From positions 372,001 through 436,000 of the forward strand of contig CAWJEJ010000005.1 of NCBI GenBank assembly GCA_963841855.1: a stretch of 64,000 nucleotides of DNA, given 5' to 3'. The notes under the pieces were generated by a model, which did no database searches, was not told the origin of the DNA, and worked only from the letters and a program-made list of their open reading frames with translations. Origin of the DNA: CAXBBB01 sp963841855. Lineage in GTDB: Bacteria; Bacteroidota; Rhodothermia; Rhodothermales; BA12. The position numbers and the translations under genes were made by a program. Below, piece by piece: positions 19,414-27,430 of this stretch; within the stretch, counting starts at the first letter, position 1, and every line of letters starts with the position of its first letter.

Positions 19414-20280
19414 TCACGCTTTGTACAACTGTGCCGGGTCGATGTCCCAGGCGTAGAGCAGGCTGTTGATCAGGTCCTCCTCCTCATCCATGAAGCGGCC
19501 GTCGGCGTTGGCTAGGCTGACCAGGTCGCGGAGCATGTGCGCGCGGTCGGACGCGGGCCAGCGGTCGCGCAGGCGGCGGAGCACGATCGACTGCGTCTGG
19601 CTGTCGTTGTGAGCGACGTAGAACGTGCGGGCTTCGGCAAAGACGGTCTCGCTGTCGTCGCCCAGCCGTGTGTCGATGAACGCGATTTCGCGCGGACCCA
19701 GGTTGCCGTCGGCTCCCAAGGCAAGCGTGAGGAAGAGGTAGGCCAGGTCGTGGCTGCTCGTCCAGTCAGCGGGGACGGGCGTGCCGACGGCGTGCCAGTA
19801 GACGGCCACCTGGTTGACGAACTCCAGCTCGCCCGAGCGCACGATGCCGTCGGCCTGGGCGACGCGGAGCAGGTCGTCGAGCGCTTGGTCGCGTTCGAGC
19901 GCGTCGAGGTGGGCGGCGAGGTAGTGGCACGCCTGCTGCGCCCCGGACCAGCGGTCGGGCGCGTCGCGGTAATCGGCGAGGGCTTCGTAGGCGATCGCCC
20001 GAGCGGCGTCCAGCGACCAGCCGACGTAGTGGCGGTGCAGCCGCTCGATCAGCGCGTCGATCTCGAGCGGGTTCAGGTCGCCGTCGGCTCCGTGCGCCAG
20101 CGTGACGGCGAGGTAGGCGAAGTGGTAGAGCGTGTCGCGGTTGTCGTGCTCGGCGTGGCCCCAATCGGCGGCGTCGGTCGCGCGCTCGGCGGCCTGATGC
20201 GCCGTCGCCTCGTCAATGTGCGCGGGCTGAGCGTCGTTGGAGATCGGTCGGGGCGCGTCGGGGCGATGCGAGTCGGACAT
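19414..20280 (-). CDS. TerB-like protein with tandem acidic metal-binding repeats
   Basis: 288 residues. The start at 20280 (MSDSHRPD) is chosen because the sequence before it is low-complexity. Four repeats of a helix-loop pattern are visible: LAHGADGDLNPLEIDAL, VAQADGIVRSGELEFV, LALGADGNLGPREIAFI and LANADGRFMDEEEDLI. The ADGxxxxxE core is the metal-binding signature of TerB/DjlA-type domains, so the protein looks like two TerB domains in tandem. It is cytoplasmic (no signal peptide). It lies upstream of the vWA/PP2C/kinase triad, in keeping with the known link between TerB and TerY-type systems. A -7-like TATTCTTCG precedes the start. Confidence 0.72.
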   Translation of the reverse strand: MSDSHRPDAPRPISNDAQPAHIDEATAHQAAERATDAADWGHAEHDNRDTLYHFAYLAVTLAHGADGDLNPLEIDALIERLHRHYVGWSLDAARAIAYEALADYRDAPDRWSGAQQACHYLAAHLDALERDQALDDLLRVAQADGIVRSGELEFVNQVAVYWHAVGTPVPADWTSSHDLAYLFLTLALGADGNLGPREIAFIDTRLGDDSETVFAEARTFYVAHNDSQTQSIVLRRLRDRWPASDRAHMLRDLVSLANADGRFMDEEEDLINSLLYAWDIDPAQLYKA

Positions 20281-20352
20281 GGGGCGGCGGTCGGTGTGTC
20301 GAAGAATAGCGCCGTGCAGCCGGAATCGCCGCAACGAAACGGGTAACCGGCC

Positions 20353-21384
20353 TCAATCGCCCATCGGCTCGGCTGGTCCAGATGCGTCTGCATCTCCGTT
20401 CAGCCAGAGCGAATCCGCAATCCCTGAATCAGTCACTGACTTGAATGCTGCGATGTCCTCGCCGGAGCAGAGGATGAAGGAGAGTGCTGTGCCTTTGTTG
20501 ACGGACCGTACTCGCTCGGGCACACTGACACGCGCTCTCCAAAACTCGATGTCGCCCTCAAATCGTCTATCCTGCCACACGTACGCGTGCTTGTTTCGGC
20601 AGTCGAAGTTCCACGGCCACCTGCCGTTCGTCCCGAAATAGAGTGCCCGCTTGCCCAAATTGCCGCCGCGCCCCTGTGCCATTTCTGACTGGGCGAACGC
20701 TCTGACATCGGCGTTTTCGATTGCTGCAAGCGCCTCCTCCCACGTTTCCCATTTCTTGGGGTTGGCCGAAGCTGGCGACTGTCGCCGAGCGACGGCGTGG
20801 TCGGCCAGTTCTGCCGGTGGATACGTGCTCGTGCAGGCAAGGTATTCGGCTCCCGTCGCCTCATCCCTGGCAAAGGCGACGGAAACGCAGCGTACGTCGA
20901 CGTTGTGTTGTTCGCTCAGCCACTCGGTCCCGACGAGCAGCGCGTAGTCGTACCCTTCGGCCACCAGGAGAATGCGCTGCCTCAGGTTGATCTGCTCTAC
21001 GTCGACGTCCAAAAATTCGGTCAACTCCTCCCAGCGTGTTTCGGAGAGTCGGCTGCGAAAGTCTTCCACTCCCCACTTGCTGATCATCCCGGCATACGAG
21101 ATCGCTTGAAACATTTGCAGCTTGTTGGAGCCGCGCTTGAGTTCGATGATTACCGCCGCGCCTTCGGAATCGATACCCAAGAGGTCGATTCGGTCCTGGA
21201 CCGTTTGCGAAGGCATGACCTCCTTGCCGACCAAGAAAACACGCTCTCCAATTTCGTCGAAGAAGGCTGACCCGCTGTTGTAAATGCACTCTTGCAGATG
21301 GTCGCGTTCGAGCATCTGCGCTTCTGCCAACGTCGAAGTGGCGAGTTGGGATAGCGACTTTCGGTCTCGGTCGACTTTCAGCAT
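20353..21384 (-). CDS. PD-(D/E)XK nuclease-like protein (DUF91/NucS-related fold)
   Basis: 343 residues. The region at ~65-110 reads RIDLLGIDSEGAAVIIELKR, which has the D...ExK spacing of PD-(D/E)XK nucleases, followed by MFQAISYAGMISKWG as in restriction-endonuclease-like DUF91/NucS domains. The C-terminal ~150 residues (with KKWETWEEALAAIEN and a Trp-rich segment WPWNFDCRNKHAYVW) are of unknown type and could bind DNA. Base composition looks slightly less GC-rich than its neighbours, suggesting transfer. It is the 5'-most gene of the minus-strand block; a -7-like TAGATTGAG lies upstream. Activity is inferred. Confidence 0.65.
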   Translation of the reverse strand: MLKVDRDRKSLSQLATSTLAEAQMLERDHLQECIYNSGSAFFDEIGERVFLVGKEVMPSQTVQDRIDLLGIDSEGAAVIIELKRGSNKLQMFQAISYAGMISKWGVEDFRSRLSETRWEELTEFLDVDVEQINLRQRILLVAEGYDYALLVGTEWLSEQHNVDVRCVSVAFARDEATGAEYLACTSTYPPAELADHAVARRQSPASANPKKWETWEEALAAIENADVRAFAQSEMAQGRGGNLGKRALYFGTNGRWPWNFDCRNKHAYVWQDRRFEGDIEFWRARVSVPERVRSVNKGTALSFILCSGEDIAAFKSVTDSGIADSLWLNGDADASGPAEPMGD

Positions 21385-21412
21385 GGCGGCGGGTGCGGTT
21401 GGCTCTCAATCT

Positions 21413-21445
21413 AAACATGTCAAGTCTCCAAGACTTGACATGTTT
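21413..21445. repeat. Short palindromic repeat, family B
   Basis: Perfect inverted repeat AAACATGTCAAGTC / GACTTGACATGTTT with a five-base loop, between the divergent nuclease-like and gcvT genes. Relatives lie at 26645-26677, 30135-30167 and 34541-34572. Confidence 0.9.
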
Positions 21446-21483
21446 GAAGCCCCCGTCATCGCTCGGCAAAGCGCTTCCCGGGC

Positions 21484-21492
21484 TACCTTTCG
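21484..21492 (+). promoter_or_regulatory. -7-like box (TACCTTTCG) upstream of gcvT
   Basis: TACCTTTCG is nearly identical to the box before ftsK and lies 22 bases before the gcvT ATG. No clear -33 element at the ideal distance. Confidence 0.4.
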
Positions 21493-21514
21493 GCAACACA
21501 ACACCTCACGACTC

Positions 21515-22618
21515 ATGTCCGACGCCCCCGCCCGCACGCCGCTTTACGACGAACACGTCCGACAGGGCGCGCGCATGATGGACTTTGGCGGCTGGGCGAT
21601 GCCGGTCCAGTACAGCGGCATCATTGAGGAGCACCACGCCGTCCGCCAGGCTGCCGGGCTGTTCGATGTGTCGCACATGGGTGAGATCTGGGTGACGGGG
21701 TCTCAGGCGACGGCGTTCGTCCAGAACCTAGTCACCAACGATGCCAGCAAGATCTCCGACGGACAGGCGATGTACTCGGCGATGTGCAACGAGTCGGGCG
21801 GTATCGTCGACGACTTGCTCGCCTACCGCTTCTCGGACGAGCGCTGGATGCTCGTCGTCAACGCGTCGAACATCGACAAGGATTGGCACCACATGCAGGC
21901 GCACAACGAGGTGGAGGCCGAACTGAGCAACGCGTCCGACCGGACGAGCCTACTGGCGCTGCAAGGCCCCAAGGCGCACGCCATCGCCTCCCGTCTGGCC
22001 GGATTCGACACGTCCGAGATCCCCTACTACCGTTTCCGCGAAGCCGATGGTTTTCTGGGCGTCGACGGCGTCATTCTCTCGCACACAGGCTACACCGGAG
22101 AGCCGGGCCTGGAGATCTACGCCCCGACCCAAGCCGCCCAAACGATCTGGGACGCCCTGATCGAGGCTGGAGCCGACGATGGCCTGCTCCCCGCCGGCTT
22201 GGGAGCGCGCGACACGCTCCGACTGGAAGCGGGCTTCTCGCTCTACGGCAACGACTTGTCGGATAACACGACGCCGCTCGAAGCCGGACTGGGCTGGGTC
22301 GTCAAACTCGACGCCGGAGACTTCGTCGGGCGCGACGCACTGGTGGCGCAGAAGGAAGCCGGACTGGCGCGTAAACTGGTCGGCTTCGTCGTCGAGGGGC
22401 GCGGCATCCCGCGCCACGGCGATCTGATCGTGGACGCGGACGACAATGAGATCGGCCACGTCACGTCCGGCTCGCAGTCGCCCAACCTGAACAAGGGCAT
22501 CGGCATGGGCTACGTGCCCAACGACGCGGCCTACACGACTGTGGGCTCGGCGCTGCGCATTCAGCAGCGGCGCAAGGTGCTCGACGCGGTCGTGGCGAAG
22601 CGGCCGTTCCACAAGTAA
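21515..22618 (+). CDS. gcvT: Aminomethyltransferase, glycine cleavage system T protein
   Basis: Transfers the aminomethyl carbon from lipoyl-H protein to tetrahydrofolate, releasing ammonia. It has 367 residues, the usual length. Motifs include MMDFGGWAMPVQYSG and GLFDVSHMGE at the N-terminus, SHTGYTGEPGLEIY in the middle, LRLEAGFSLYGNDL, and the C-terminal barrel with GHVTSGSQSPNLNKGIGMGY. The ATG at 21515 is preferred because the family begins just before the DEH region. No gcvH or gcvP in the window. Monocistronic by appearance, with repeats on both sides. Confidence 0.96.
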   Translation: MSDAPARTPLYDEHVRQGARMMDFGGWAMPVQYSGIIEEHHAVRQAAGLFDVSHMGEIWVTGSQATAFVQNLVTNDASKISDGQAMYSAMCNESGGIVDDLLAYRFSDERWMLVVNASNIDKDWHHMQAHNEVEAELSNASDRTSLLALQGPKAHAIASRLAGFDTSEIPYYRFREADGFLGVDGVILSHTGYTGEPGLEIYAPTQAAQTIWDALIEAGADDGLLPAGLGARDTLRLEAGFSLYGNDLSDNTTPLEAGLGWVVKLDAGDFVGRDALVAQKEAGLARKLVGFVVEGRGIPRHGDLIVDADDNEIGHVTSGSQSPNLNKGIGMGYVPNDAAYTTVGSALRIQQRRKVLDAVVAKRPFHK

Positions 22619-22663
22619 GCACGAGCGGCGGCATGATGTACAGGTGGCCATTCGATTCGAGGA

Positions 22664-22776
22664 GCCGCCCCCTCTTCGACGAGGGGTGCCCGAAGGGCGG
22701 GGTGGTCCGGTGACTGGCGGCAAACCACTTGACCCCTCCGCCGCTGACGCGGCACCTCCCCTCCGCGAGGGGAGGA
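22664..22776. repeat. Dispersed repeat family C (full-length, inverted orientation)
   Basis: Left part GAGCCGCCCCCTC with GAGGGGTGCCCGAAGGGCGG and GGTGGTCCGG; right part CACTTGACCCCTCCGCCGC, GCGGCACCTCCCCTC and GAGGGGAGGA. It contains several nested hairpins. The left half is the template for the in-gene copy at 6952-6996 and the right half matches 19261-19310 in reverse. Confidence 0.85.
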
Positions 22777-22850
22777 TGAGCGATGGTTTCTGGACAAAGT
22801 CAAAAACGCTTCACTGCCACGCCAGACATAAGCGCGCGCATGTGCACCGG

Positions 22851-22881
22851 TTGAAGCCGCCCGCCTGGTGGCGTACCTTTC
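22851..22881 (+). promoter_or_regulatory. Putative Bacteroidota-type promoter for ftsK
   Basis: TTG at 22851-22853 and TACCTTTC at 22874-22881 are separated by 20 bases, matching the TTG/TAnnTTTG arrangement of Bacteroidota sigma-ABfr promoters. The ATG is only three bases further, so the mRNA would be leaderless or nearly so. Confidence 0.55.
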
Positions 22882-22884
22882 GGC

Positions 22885-25425
22885 ATGGCGAAGTCCCCTT
22901 CCAAAAAGTCGAAGAAAGCCGATACGGCCGCTCCCAACCGCCGCCGCGAGGTGTTGGGGCTGACGCTGATCGCGACGGCGCTGCTCTTCCTGCTCGCCCT
23001 GGCCAGCTACTCGCCCGGCGACATGGATGTGCTGCGAGGTTCGGGAGCCGGATCGCTCATCGACCCGCCATCAGGAATAGAGAACCGAGTCGGCGTCGTC
23101 GGCGCATACCTTTCGAGCGCTCTGCTGCCCGGTTCGTTCGGCTGGGTGTCGCTGCTCTTCGGCGGGTTGCTACTGGCCTGGGGCTGGGTGTTCTTCCGCG
23201 ACCGGCCGAGCGGCAATCTGCCTACGATCTCCGTCTTGCTGGCTGTGCTCTCGCTGCTGATCGCGACGAGCGTAGGCTGGTTCGGGCTGGCGATGGACGA
23301 TCCCTCGCAGGTGGCTGCTGGTGCGTGGGGACTGACGATCGCCGACGTGCTCTCGGGTATATTCGGCATGGTCGGCGCCGCCATCGTGCTGATCCTGCTG
23401 CTCGCCGCGACGACGCTGAGCCTGATCGAAGGCGACATTCAGGGCGCACTGGACCGCGTCGAAGGCTGGATCGACCACGCGCGCTACGGGGCATCCGACA
23501 AGCTGTCCACCTACACCGAAGGGCGGGAGGAGCGCAAGGCCGCTCGTTTGGCAGCGTCCGAGGCTCGAAGAGCACGCGCCGAGGAGCGGCGAGCCGAGAT
23601 CCAGGCCCAGAAAGCGGGGCGCAGCGCTCCGGCCAAGCCCGCATCGAACACTCAGACCGCCGAGCCCGCCACGCGCCCCAAGCCGCAGCCGCTCACACCG
23701 CCCGCCCCGTCTCCGCCGCCCGTCGCGCCGCGTCAGGTGCCCGGTTCTCCCCCCATCGTCGTGTCGCCCTCGGTGCCCGCCGCGCCTTCGGGCGATGGAC
23801 TGGCGCCTCCGCGTCCGGCTCCGATTCCGGTCACGTCGAATGACGACGGCGAACCCGTTGCGGCGCCGGACATGAAGGTGCGCGAGCAGCACGTCGAGAA
23901 GAACGTCACGCGCGTCAAGCCCGCCGAGGGCGAGGACGACGCGGCCTACTCGTTTCCGTCGATCCAACTGCTCGAAGCCAGCGACGGCGCGAGGACGATC
24001 GACGACGACGAGTTGGCCGAACACAAACAAGTCCTGCTCGACAAGCTCGAAACGTACAAAATCGAGATCACCGGCATCGAAGCCATCGTCGGCCCGACGG
24101 TCACACTCTACGAACTCACGCCTGCGCCCGGCGTCAAAATCCGTCGCATCACCGAACTCGAAAACGACCTGGCGATGGCGATGGCGGCGCCCGGCATCCG
24201 TATGATCGCGCCGATCCCCGGCAAGAGCGCGATTGGCGTCGAGATTCCCAACCGCAAGCGAGAGTTTGTGCGGGGCCGCGATCTGATCGGGACCGAGACG
24301 TTCAGCGAGTCCAAGATGGAGCTTCCCGTCCCCATCGGCAAGACGATCGAGGGCGACACCTACGTCGAGGATCTGGCCAAAATGCCGCACCTCTTGATTG
24401 CCGGGGCGACGGGATCGGGCAAGTCGGTCGGCCTGAACACGCTGATTACGGGTCTGCTGTACAAGTGCAGTCCGCAAAACCTGAAGTTCGTCATGATCGA
24501 TCCCAAAAAGATCGAACTGACGCCCTACCGCGCGCTGCACAACCACTTCATCGCGCTTCCCGAGGGCAGCGAAGAACCCATCGTGACCGACTTCGCCGAG
24601 GCATTGGGTGTGCTCAAGAGCTGCGAGAAGGAGATGGAGAACCGGTACGATCTGCTCTCGGCGGCAGCGGTGCGGGGCATCAAGGACTACAACAAGCGCT
24701 TCGCCGAGGGCAAGCTCGACCCCGACGAAGACCACCGCCACCTGCCCTACATCGTCGTCGTCGTCGACGAGCTGGCCGACTTGATGATGACGGCGGGCAA
24801 AGACATCGAAGGCCCCATCGCGCGCCTGGCGCAGATGGCCAGGGCCGTCGGTATCCACTTGGTGCTGGCGACGCAGCGGCCCAGCGTCGACGTGATCACG
24901 GGCTTGATCAAGGCCAACTTCCCGTCGCGCATGGCCTACCAGGTGTCGAGCAAAATCGACAGCCGCACGATTCTTGATCAGGGCGGCGCCGAGGCGCTGA
25001 TGGGCAACGGCGACCTGCTCTACATGAACGGAAGCCGGATGGTGCGCCTTCAAGGACCGTACGTGTCGATGGAGGAAATCGAGGCGATCACCGAGCACAT
25101 CGGCAAGCAACCGGGGCCGGGGCCGTACACCTTGCCCGCGTTCGAGGAGGAGAGCAGCATTTTTGACACCGAAGGCAGCAGCAATACGGACGAACTCGAC
25201 GCCTACTTCGCCGACGCCGCCCGCATCATCGTGCGCAGCCAGCAAGGCTCGGTCTCGCTTCTGCAACGTAAATTATCGGTCGGCTACACGCGCGCCGCGA
25301 GAATCGTAGATCAGCTAGAAGACGCCGGAATCGTCGGCCCATTCGAAGGCAGCAAAGCGCGCCAGGTCTTGGTGCCCGACGAGCCGACGCTAGACAGCTA
25401 CCTGATCGAACTCGACGCGCGATGA
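22885..25425 (+). CDS. ftsK: FtsK/SpoIIIE DNA translocase
   Basis: Membrane-anchored, septum-located DNA pump that segregates chromosome termini. It has 846 residues. Four N-terminal hydrophobic helices span ~20-190; a charged then Pro/Ala-rich linker spans ~215-335. The alpha/beta RecA-like motor has Walker A GATGSGKSVGLN near residue 510 and Walker B YIVVVVDELADLMM. A C-terminal winged-helix gamma domain (SVSLLQRKLSVGYTRAARI, residues ~790-846) would read polar sequences and bind XerD. Complete and typical. Flanked by palindromic repeats on both sides. Confidence 0.97.
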   Translation: MAKSPSKKSKKADTAAPNRRREVLGLTLIATALLFLLALASYSPGDMDVLRGSGAGSLIDPPSGIENRVGVVGAYLSSALLPGSFGWVSLLFGGLLLAWGWVFFRDRPSGNLPTISVLLAVLSLLIATSVGWFGLAMDDPSQVAAGAWGLTIADVLSGIFGMVGAAIVLILLLAATTLSLIEGDIQGALDRVEGWIDHARYGASDKLSTYTEGREERKAARLAASEARRARAEERRAEIQAQKAGRSAPAKPASNTQTAEPATRPKPQPLTPPAPSPPPVAPRQVPGSPPIVVSPSVPAAPSGDGLAPPRPAPIPVTSNDDGEPVAAPDMKVREQHVEKNVTRVKPAEGEDDAAYSFPSIQLLEASDGARTIDDDELAEHKQVLLDKLETYKIEITGIEAIVGPTVTLYELTPAPGVKIRRITELENDLAMAMAAPGIRMIAPIPGKSAIGVEIPNRKREFVRGRDLIGTETFSESKMELPVPIGKTIEGDTYVEDLAKMPHLLIAGATGSGKSVGLNTLITGLLYKCSPQNLKFVMIDPKKIELTPYRALHNHFIALPEGSEEPIVTDFAEALGVLKSCEKEMENRYDLLSAAAVRGIKDYNKRFAEGKLDPDEDHRHLPYIVVVVDELADLMMTAGKDIEGPIARLAQMARAVGIHLVLATQRPSVDVITGLIKANFPSRMAYQVSSKIDSRTILDQGGAEALMGNGDLLYMNGSRMVRLQGPYVSMEEIEAITEHIGKQPGPGPYTLPAFEEESSIFDTEGSSNTDELDAYFADAARIIVRSQQGSVSLLQRKLSVGYTRAARIVDQLEDAGIVGPFEGSKARQVLVPDEPTLDSYLIELDAR

Positions 25426-25454
25426 TTGCGCCCTCACCTCCCGCCTCTATCCTC

Positions 25455-25515
25455 GTCATTGCGAGCGAAGCGTGGCAATCCGAGGTCTGCGCATCATTTC
25501 ACACCTCGCGATGAC
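25455..25515. repeat. Dispersed palindromic repeat family A, overlapping purK start
   Basis: GTCATTGCGAGCGAAGCGTG with GCAATCCGAGG on the left and CCTCGCGATGAC on the right. The terminal ATGAC of the repeat contains the ATG used here as the purK start codon. Confidence 0.8.
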
Positions 25516-26635
25516 TCCCACACTCGGCATACTCGGAGGCGGACAACTCGGCCGCATGATGGCGCTCGCCGCGATCCCGATGGGCATCCGCTGCCGCTTC
25601 CTCGTCGACAAAGCGGCCGATGGCGTGCGCGACTTCGCCGACGTGACCGTCGCCGACTGGACCGATGACGACGTGCTTCGCACATGGGCTTCAGGCTGCG
25701 ACGCCGTCACCGTCGAGTCCGAATGGGCACCTGCCGACCTGCTCGCCCAAGCGTCGCCCGGCACGCGCGTCTTCCCCTCGCCCGCCACACTGACGACGAT
25801 CCGTGACAAAGCCTTGCAAAAACGGACATTAGCGGGCGCCGGTCTCGTTACGCCAGACTTCCGCGTCTGCACCACGCGCGAAGAGTTGCACGCCGCCGCC
25901 GATGCGCTCGGCCTACCGCTGATGGCTAAGCGCAGGCGGGGCAGCTATGACGGCTACGGAAACGCGACGTGCAAAACAGTCGCCGACCTCGATGCGGCTT
26001 GGGACGACCTGGCCCAGGAAGACGGATTGCTCGCCGAAGCGTGGGCGCCGTTCGAGGCCGAGCTATCGGTTCTCGTTGCGCGCTGGGCCGATGGACGTAC
26101 GGTCGTCTACCCCGTTGCCTACTCGGAGCAGCGCGACCATCGGTGCCATGCCGTCGTCGTGCCGTCTGGCTTTTCGGGCGAAATCGAGCAGTGTGCTCAC
26201 CATCTGGCCGTCGCCGCAGTCGAGGCAGTCGACGCGGTCGGGATCGTCGGCGTCGAGTTGTTCGCGATGCCGGACGGATCGGTCTCGATCAACGAGCTAG
26301 CGCCGCGGCCGCACAATACGGGGCATTACACGATCGAAGCGTGCCAGACGAGCCAGTTCGAGCAGCACGTCCGCGCCGTCTTGGGCTTGCCGCCTGCATC
26401 GTCTGACCTCTTGCGCTCTGCCGCGTGCATGATCAACCTGCTCGGCACGCGCGATGGCGAAGTCCAGGCCGATGGGTTCGCCGATCTACTCGCAGAGCCG
26501 GGCGTTCATGTCCACTTGTATGGCAAGCGCAGCGTACGCCCGCGCCGCAAGATGGGGCACGTCACCGTGCTGGACGAGGCGCCGGACGACGCTAGAAGCC
26601 GCGCAGAGCGCGCGGTTAGGCAGATCACGCTGTAG
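25511..26635 (+). CDS. purK: 5-(carboxyamino)imidazole ribonucleotide synthase
   Basis: ATP-grasp enzyme that carboxylates AIR to N5-CAIR. It has 374 residues. The N-terminal nucleotide-binding motif is LGILGGGQLGRMMA; the ATP-grasp body includes LMAKRRRGSYDGYGNATC, and the metal-binding region ends SINELAPRPHNTGHYTIEAC. The ATG at 25511 puts the glycine motif at residue 5, as in other PurK; a GTG at 25472 would add 13 residues encoded by repeat DNA. purE, encoding the next enzyme, follows after 56 bp with a repeat-B hairpin between them. Confidence 0.96.
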   Translation: MTPTLGILGGGQLGRMMALAAIPMGIRCRFLVDKAADGVRDFADVTVADWTDDDVLRTWASGCDAVTVESEWAPADLLAQASPGTRVFPSPATLTTIRDKALQKRTLAGAGLVTPDFRVCTTREELHAAADALGLPLMAKRRRGSYDGYGNATCKTVADLDAAWDDLAQEDGLLAEAWAPFEAELSVLVARWADGRTVVYPVAYSEQRDHRCHAVVVPSGFSGEIEQCAHHLAVAAVEAVDAVGIVGVELFAMPDGSVSINELAPRPHNTGHYTIEACQTSQFEQHVRAVLGLPPASSDLLRSAACMINLLGTRDGEVQADGFADLLAEPGVHVHLYGKRSVRPRRKMGHVTVLDEAPDDARSRAERAVRQITL

Positions 26636-26644
26636 CAATCTCCC

Positions 26645-26677
26645 AAACCTGACAGGTCTTTGAGACCTGTCAGGTTT
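26645..26677. repeat. Short palindromic repeat, family B (between purK and purE)
   Basis: Perfect inverted repeat AAACCTGACAGGTC / GACCTGTCAGGTTT with loop TTTGA. The AACCTGACAGGTT core is a common intergenic element in Bacteroidota. With TTTT at its right end it could attenuate read-through from purK into purE. Confidence 0.9.
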
Positions 26678-26691
26678 TAACCCACCGAACT

Positions 26692-27186
26692 ATGCCAGCT
26701 TCCCCACTCATCGGCATCGCGATGGGCAGCGAATCCGATCTGCCGACGATGCAACCCGCGCTCGACGTGCTGCGCGAGTTCGGCGTCGCGTTCGAAGCGC
26801 GCGTGCTGTCGGCGCACCGGACGCCGCGTGCGATGACCAACTGGGCCGAGTCAGCACGCGAGCGGGGTATCAAAGTCGTGATCGCCGGGGCTGGTGGGGC
26901 GGCGCACTTGCCGGGCATGATCGCCGCGTCTACGCCGCTGCCGGTCATCGGGGTACCGGTGGCTACGCGGCATCTGAAAGGCATGGACTCGCTGCTGTCG
27001 ATCGTGCAGATGCCAGGAGGCGTGCCCGTCGCGACGGTCGCCATCGGCGGAGCGCTCAACGCCGGACTGCTCGCGCTGCAGATCCTTGCAACCGGGGACA
27101 ACGATCTGATGGACCGCATCGTGGCCTACAAAGCGGCGCTGATCGCGAAAGTCGAGGCGATGGACACGCGGGTACAGCAAGCCTGA
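26692..27186 (+). CDS. purE: N5-carboxyaminoimidazole ribonucleotide mutase (class I PurE)
   Basis: Converts N5-CAIR, the product of PurK, to CAIR. It has 164 residues, the usual length for class I PurE. Diagnostic motifs are GIAMGSESDLPTMQ, VLSAHRTPRAM with the catalytic His, and IAGAGGAAHLPGMIAA. Presence next to purK fits the bacterial two-step route rather than the class II one-step PurE. Confidence 0.97.
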   Translation: MPASPLIGIAMGSESDLPTMQPALDVLREFGVAFEARVLSAHRTPRAMTNWAESARERGIKVVIAGAGGAAHLPGMIAASTPLPVIGVPVATRHLKGMDSLLSIVQMPGGVPVATVAIGGALNAGLLALQILATGDNDLMDRIVAYKAALIAKVEAMDTRVQQA

Positions 27187-27222
27187 TACCGAATTCGAAC
27201 GATGCTGGTGCGTCCGTTTTAT

Positions 27223-27299
27223 GTCATCCTGAGCGAAATCGAAGGATCACCGTGCTCTGACAGCAAAGGACGGAAGTCCTTCAACAGGCTCAGGATGAC
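27223..27299. repeat. Dispersed palindromic repeat, family D (GTCATCCTGAGCGAA type)
   Basis: Left end GTCATCCTGAGCGAAATCGA with AGGATC; right end TCCTTCAACAGGCTCAGGATGAC, its inverted counterpart. This is a repeat type common in intergenic DNA of diverse bacteria. It lies in the 244-bp gap between the convergent purE and tyrS genes; I see nothing else there. Confidence 0.85.
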
Positions 27300-27430
27300 G
27301 ATGTGGAAAATGCGCTGCTAAATCTCGGATTTGGTATGACTACGCCGCTAGCGAACACAGAGAGGCATAGCCGGAGGATTTGCCTGTTCTATCCGCTTGG
27401 ACAACACCGCCGGAAAGGGAAGCGCACCTA

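Noticed and set aside
23170..25266. 698-codon minus-strand frame opposite ftsK
   Set aside because: Composition is that of a mirrored GC-rich gene; FtsK motifs on the plus strand explain the region.
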